A stretch of DNA of 64,000 nucleotides from Gemmatimonadetes bacterium 2013_60CM_65_52 (GTDB lineage: Bacteria > Gemmatimonadota > Gemmatimonadetes > Gemmatimonadales > Gemmatimonadaceae): contig NGFI01000006.1 of the NCBI GenBank assembly GCA_002215645.1, positions 93,284-157,283 of the forward strand. Reading direction: 5' to 3'. This document shows positions 60,268 to 64,000 of the stretch, in pieces (the stretch's first letter is position 1; every line of letters begins with the position of its first letter). A model generated the notes under the pieces. That model was not told the origin of the DNA, did not search any database, and worked only from the letters and a program-made list of their open reading frames with translations. The position numbers were made by a program, and so were the translations under genes.

Positions 60268-61803
60268 TCAGGCTGCTTCGACCGCCTTTCTGCGCGGTGC
60301 TTCCGGCAACACTGCGGCGGAGGCGTGATCCGCCGGATAGGCGAGAACGCCCATCTCCGGAATATCCAGTCCCTCGTCTTCCACGCTCGACGACACCCGA
60401 TGTCCGCGTACGAGCGCACCCGTGATCTTCCATGCGACGAATGCCGAGAGACCAACCCAGATCAGGTTCGAGAGAGCGCCGATCCCCTGTGCGATGATCT
60501 GCGTGCCGTCGCCGTAGAAGAGGCCGCGCACGCCACCCGTCACGTTGTTCGTGCCGTCGCCGTACGTTCCGTCGGCGAAGAGGCCCACAGCAAGCACGCC
60601 GAACAGACCGTTCACGCCGTGCACCGCGATGGCGCCGACGGGATCGTCGATGTGCAGCTTCTGATCGATGAAGGGCGCTGCAACGCTCACCAGCAGGCCT
60701 GCGACGAGGCCGATGATGACCGCCGACGGCGCGGTGACGAACGCGCATGGCGCGGTGATCGCGACGAGACCGGCCAGCGCACCGTTCGCGCACATCCCCG
60801 GATCCGGCTTGCCCGTCCGCATCCACATATAGATCATCGCCGCGGCACTTCCCATGGCGCCGGCAAGCATCGTGTTCACGGCGATGACCGCGATGCGTAC
60901 GTCCATGCCGGCCAGCGTGGATCCCGCGTTGAAGCCGAACCAGCCGAACGCGAGGATGAACGTCCCGAGAAGCGCCATCGGGAGGTTGTGCGCCGGAATC
61001 GTGTTGGACGACCCGTCGGCGTTGTACTTGCCACGACGTGCACCGAGCATGATCGCGGTGACAAGCGCCATCACGCCGCCGGTGAGGTGAACGACGCCCG
61101 AGCCCGCGAAGTCCACGTACCCGTGCCCGAGGCCGAAGTTCTTGCCGAGCTGTGACAGCCAGCCGCCGCCCCAGGCCCAGTTGGCGAACACCGGATAGAT
61201 GAGCGCGCCGATGAACACGCTGAACACGGCGAACGACGCAAACTTCCACCGCTCGGCGAGCGCGCCGGTGGGGATCGTCGCGGCCGTGTCCATGAACACC
61301 ATCTGGAACAGGAAGTACGCGAACACGCTCGCGTTGTACGCGACGCCCGTCAGGAAGAAGCCCGTGGTACCAAAGAGGCCGAATTCCTTTCCGAAGAGTG
61401 TGAGCGTGAACTCGTGGCTGAGGCCAGCGTAGCCACCGAGCGTACTGAGCGCGCCGACGCCGCCGGCCTGGAGCGCGAACCCGATGACCCAGTAGGCGAG
61501 CATCGCGATCCCGTACACCATGAAGTTCATGGTGATGGTGTGGCCCGCGTTCTTCGCGCGCGTGAATCCTGTTTCCACGAGCGCGAACCCGGCCTGCATG
61601 AACATGACGAGGAAGCCGGCGACGAGCACCCAGACGAAGTTGATGGCGGTCGCAGCGTCGGCGACGGCCTTCGCGACGGCGTCGAGCTTGGGCGGCTCGG
61701 GCGTCGTGGTCTGAGCAAGAGCCAACGACGGCAGCACGAGCAGAACTGCGGCACACGCGAGCCAGTCGATGGGCCTGCGTCTTACGGTGCGTTGGACTTG
61801 CAT
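60268..61803 (-). CDS. amtB: Ammonium transporter
   Basis: Amt/Rh channel of 511 residues from ATG 61803, starting with a signal peptide (IDWLACAAVLLVLPSLALAQ). The pore histidines are in DFAGSGVVHLTGGVMAL and in AIAVHGVNGLFGVLAVGLF, and GWFGFNAGSTL is typical. The N-terminal extension after the signal peptide (about 50 residues) matches the type with an added periplasmic helix. No glnK regulator gene follows; the antiporter gene is next downstream on this strand, 96 bp away. Confidence 0.95.
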   Translation of the reverse strand: MQVQRTVRRRPIDWLACAAVLLVLPSLALAQTTTPEPPKLDAVAKAVADAATAINFVWVLVAGFLVMFMQAGFALVETGFTRAKNAGHTITMNFMVYGIAMLAYWVIGFALQAGGVGALSTLGGYAGLSHEFTLTLFGKEFGLFGTTGFFLTGVAYNASVFAYFLFQMVFMDTAATIPTGALAERWKFASFAVFSVFIGALIYPVFANWAWGGGWLSQLGKNFGLGHGYVDFAGSGVVHLTGGVMALVTAIMLGARRGKYNADGSSNTIPAHNLPMALLGTFILAFGWFGFNAGSTLAGMDVRIAVIAVNTMLAGAMGSAAAMIYMWMRTGKPDPGMCANGALAGLVAITAPCAFVTAPSAVIIGLVAGLLVSVAAPFIDQKLHIDDPVGAIAVHGVNGLFGVLAVGLFADGTYGDGTNNVTGGVRGLFYGDGTQIIAQGIGALSNLIWVGLSAFVAWKITGALVRGHRVSSSVEDEGLDIPEMGVLAYPADHASAAVLPEAPRRKAVEAA

Positions 61804-62224
61804 TGTCTTCCTCCCGGCGGGGCGGTGGTGTGAGGTAGGCATGAAAAGCCCCCGTGGTCCGATGGGCTCACAGGGGCGTGTCGAGGGCATTCCTTGGCGA
61901 CTCGGGGTCGCGCTCCGCTCCGTGCACCTCAACCGACGCCCGCACGCCAGCAAATCCACTGGGGAATTCGCTTGCGGACTGGCGTTCGTGGAGCGCTGGC
62001 AGATCGAACGGAACGAGTGCTGATCACGTCGATAACGTAGGCCAGCCGGTGCGTACTGTCAATAGAAGTCTGCAAAAACAGCAAGAAATCTCGCCATTTC
62101 CGTCAAATATGCTCAAAACATTGCTAATTCGACACAATTGTACGACCAACGTGCAAAATCAGTTCAAGAACATGAGCGTTCACGCCGCCCGCATCCGTGC
62201 GAGGTCCGCACCGGTAGCCATCCC
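61804..62224 (-). other. Upstream region of the ammonium transporter gene
   Basis: About 420 bp without a gene, AT-rich at 62040-62170. A possible sigma70 promoter on the minus strand has TTGACA (62062-62057) and TACGTT (62039-62034) with a 17-bp spacer. It would give a leader of over 200 nt, within which GCCCCCGTG and CACAGGGGC near 61845-61876 can pair. No riboswitch is recognised. Confidence 0.4.
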
Positions 62225-64000
62225 TCAGGGCCGCTTCGCGCTCGGATCTCCAGTTGGTGGCGGCGCCTGATCCCTCGATCCTCGTGGGCCCAGCAACTCG
62301 GTGAGCAAAGGACGTAGCGCATCAGCCCAGATCTGATAGCCCTTCACAGTTGGATGAAGCAAGTCAACGGTCATGCCGTCGTAGAGCTTTCCGTTCTTGT
62401 CGGCGAGTTTGTCGTTGACGTTGATGTACCGAACCTTCTTGCCATCGGCAAAGCGTGAAAGGTTCTCGTTGATCCTGGTGATCTCCGGCATGACGGCCAT
62501 GTCGTCGTTTCGCGGAAAGATGCCGGTGAGAACGATCGTCGCGTTCGGCGCCTTGTTCTGACAGAGCTCGAGCAACGCCTTCAGGCCGCGCGTGATGTCC
62601 GCGACCTTCTCCTGGTTGCCGGGCCGATTGCCAACGTTATTGGTGCCAGCGAGGATGACGATCACCTTCGGGTTCACACCATCGAGCTCGCCGTTCTCGA
62701 TGCGCCAGAGCATGTGTTCGATGCCATCGCCGCCCCATCCAAAGTCCGCCGCATTCCAACCGAAGAAGTTCGCGTTCCAGTTGGCGAGAAAATCAGGGTA
62801 GTCCAACGCACCCCACCGACGCGTGATCGAGTTGCCCTCGAAGTAGACGTCGATCTTTCCCTTCGTGCGCTTCTCGAGAAGCTGCTGATGCGCAAGCATC
62901 GAATTGGCGTCGGTGCGCGGCGTCGGCTTATCGGCTGGAAACGGCACCGGCGGCGCGGGAGTATACGGGCGCTTGAAATACCTGTCAGCCCACGGAATGA
63001 AGTACTTCCAGTTTGGCGCATCGGTGTGTCCGCCGTCATGCTGCCGCCACGCGAGCTGACCGCCGGTGAGACTCACGTTCACCGCGGGCATCTTCTCTAC
63101 CATATAGTCGTCGGAACGGCCAAGGTCTCTGGCGCCCAGCAACCGGAATACGGATTGCGCGGCGATTGCCGCCATGAAGCTGCCCTGGTGATCGAGCCAC
63201 TTCGCGTCGCCCCTTTCCGGAATGCCGTAACTCACGAAGGTCAAGCGAGGCGCGCAGAGAGCGATCAGCTCATGCGCATCCACGGGAAGGTCGCCGGCGT
63301 TCTTGCTGCCAAAGCTCGCATCGGATGCGCCGTACTTGAGAAAGTTGCCGGCCATCCAGTGATACTCGCCGGGGCCCGTGAGGCTCTCGACGGCCTCACC
63401 CCAATTGCGACGGTGCAACTTCGCGCCGCCCTCGCCGGAGGAGCCAATCAACACGGCCGCGAAACGCTGATCGAAGGCCATGGTGACGAGTGCAGCCTTG
63501 CCGTATCGGGACACGCCCTCGATGCCGACCTGCCTGGCGTTAATAGTCCTTTCCGTCTCGAGATAATCGAGGGCTCGCCCGGCCCCCCAACCCCAGGCGC
63601 GCAACGCTCCCCAGTCATCCGGCTTCCGTGGTCGACCCTTGTTGACCAGCCCGATGATTCCTTTCGTCAGACCGGCGCCATTGTCGGCCTGAATGCTCGC
63701 AGGATTCACGAACGCGAAGCCCCATCCGTCGACGATGAGCTGCTCGGTATTCGGAGCGTCGCTGCCGGGACTTGGCGGAGGAAAGGAGAAAGTCCGCACG
63801 CCGGCAGGTTGAGGCGGAGCAGGTCGCCCAACGGCCTGAGCGAGCGGACGGCCGCCGAACAGAATCATCACTGGGGCAGCAGTCGCATCCGCCGGCAGCA
63901 CGAGCGTCATCGAGATGTCGACAGCGATTGCAGGATACGCCGAGTTGTCGACATGTCCGGTGAGCTGTTTGCCGAGGACGCGACGGCCGCCTACGGTGCC
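62225..64000 (-). CDS. CE15 glucuronoyl esterase-like / SGNH hydrolase fusion, N-terminus cut by the window
   Basis: The frame is open to the right edge (592 residues visible). The first part is CE15-like: nucleophile GVSRYGKAALVTMAFD, RDLGRSDDYMVEKMP and the catalytic His in WRQHDGGHTDAPNW. The second part is an SGNH/GDSL hydrolase: block I DVYFEGNSITRRWG (Ser), FGWGGDGIEHML (Gly), VILAGTNNVG (Asn) and DLLHPTVKGY (Asp/His). CE15 enzymes cut the ester linking glucuronoxylan to lignin and SGNH enzymes often remove acetyl groups, so the fusion suggests a plant cell-wall esterase. A signal peptide is probably outside the window. Confidence 0.88.
   Translation of the reverse strand, partial: GTVGGRRVLGKQLTGHVDNSAYPAIAVDISMTLVLPADATAAPVMILFGGRPLAQAVGRPAPPQPAGVRTFSFPPPSPGSDAPNTEQLIVDGWGFAFVNPASIQADNGAGLTKGIIGLVNKGRPRKPDDWGALRAWGWGAGRALDYLETERTINARQVGIEGVSRYGKAALVTMAFDQRFAAVLIGSSGEGGAKLHRRNWGEAVESLTGPGEYHWMAGNFLKYGASDASFGSKNAGDLPVDAHELIALCAPRLTFVSYGIPERGDAKWLDHQGSFMAAIAAQSVFRLLGARDLGRSDDYMVEKMPAVNVSLTGGQLAWRQHDGGHTDAPNWKYFIPWADRYFKRPYTPAPPVPFPADKPTPRTDANSMLAHQQLLEKRTKGKIDVYFEGNSITRRWGALDYPDFLANWNANFFGWNAADFGWGGDGIEHMLWRIENGELDGVNPKVIVILAGTNNVGNRPGNQEKVADITRGLKALLELCQNKAPNATIVLTGIFPRNDDMAVMPEITRINENLSRFADGKKVRYINVNDKLADKNGKLYDGMTVDLLHPTVKGYQIWADALRPLLTELLGPRGSRDQAPPPTGDPSAKRP

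Noticed and set aside
62081..62096. Sigma54-like element (TGGC...TTGC on the minus strand) before the ammonium transporter
   Set aside because: The GG and GC are separated by 11 bp where 10 is required, and the other -24 bases do not match.

Overview
The window is a GC-rich, densely packed bacterial chromosome segment. The replication-origin neighbourhood (dnaN, dnaA, rpmH, rnpA, yidD, yidC, mnmE), an Oar-type outer-membrane receptor, paired M16 peptidases and a TMTC-like membrane protein suggest Gemmatimonadota (Gemmatimonas-like). This is inferred from gene content and style; no 16S rRNA gene is present.

Layout. 1-16.7 kb: housekeeping genes. These are polA (cut by the left edge, with apparently dead proofreading residues), a cold-shock gene with a textbook sigma70 promoter, a Ser/Thr kinase, a sensor histidine kinase, pyrE, an AraC-type regulator, the RNase P RNA gene rnpB, dnaN, dnaA, an origin-like gap, rpmH, rnpA, yidD, yidC, an MBL-fold hydrolase, mnmE (apparent CTG start), a metallopeptidase-like gene and a DUF2225 gene. 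16.7-33.2 kb: upp, TetR, DUF218, two M16 peptidases, a Nudix hydrolase, an ECF sigma factor with a zinc-finger membrane protein, then a long co-directional run (holA, SPOR protein, mutS, cystathionine beta-synthase, ddl, a radical-SAM-like protein without cluster cysteines, rhomboid, queF). 33.4-41.7 kb: the Oar-like receptor, then a bacteriocin-type cluster (two double-glycine-leader peptides, a CPBP protease, a minimal HlyD-like adaptor, a C39-peptidase ABC exporter) and a lipoprotein.

41.8-53.05 kb: a genomic island at the 3' end of tRNA-Phe(GAA). A 44-bp copy of the tRNA 3' part (42 of 44 identical) recurs 11.2 kb downstream. No integrase is visible. The cargo looks like anti-phage defence: a membrane-anchored PD-(D/E)XK-like protein; a SLOG / TRAFs-binding / patatin phospholipase followed by a TIR gene; and, convergent to these, a tightly overlapping four-gene operon encoding a TIR-TGT (tRNA-guanine transglycosylase-like) fusion, an OGG-like HhH glycosylase, a QueC-like protein and a second TIR protein that begins with six consecutive glycines. 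A zinc-ribbon protein and a further TIR gene follow. The QueC/TGT/OGG trio is known from type IV CBASS, but no CD-NTase is visible. Here TIR domains occupy the place of the signalling enzyme. This is the most novel part of the window.

53.3-64 kb: a secreted acetamidase/formamidase, a nucleotidyltransferase / winged-helix pair resembling a toxin-antitoxin module, an Xre regulator with a four-helix membrane protein under a doubled palindromic operator, a TMTC-like glycosyltransferase-like TPR protein, a CPA2 antiporter, an ammonium transporter, and a secreted-type CE15 esterase / SGNH hydrolase fusion cut by the right edge.
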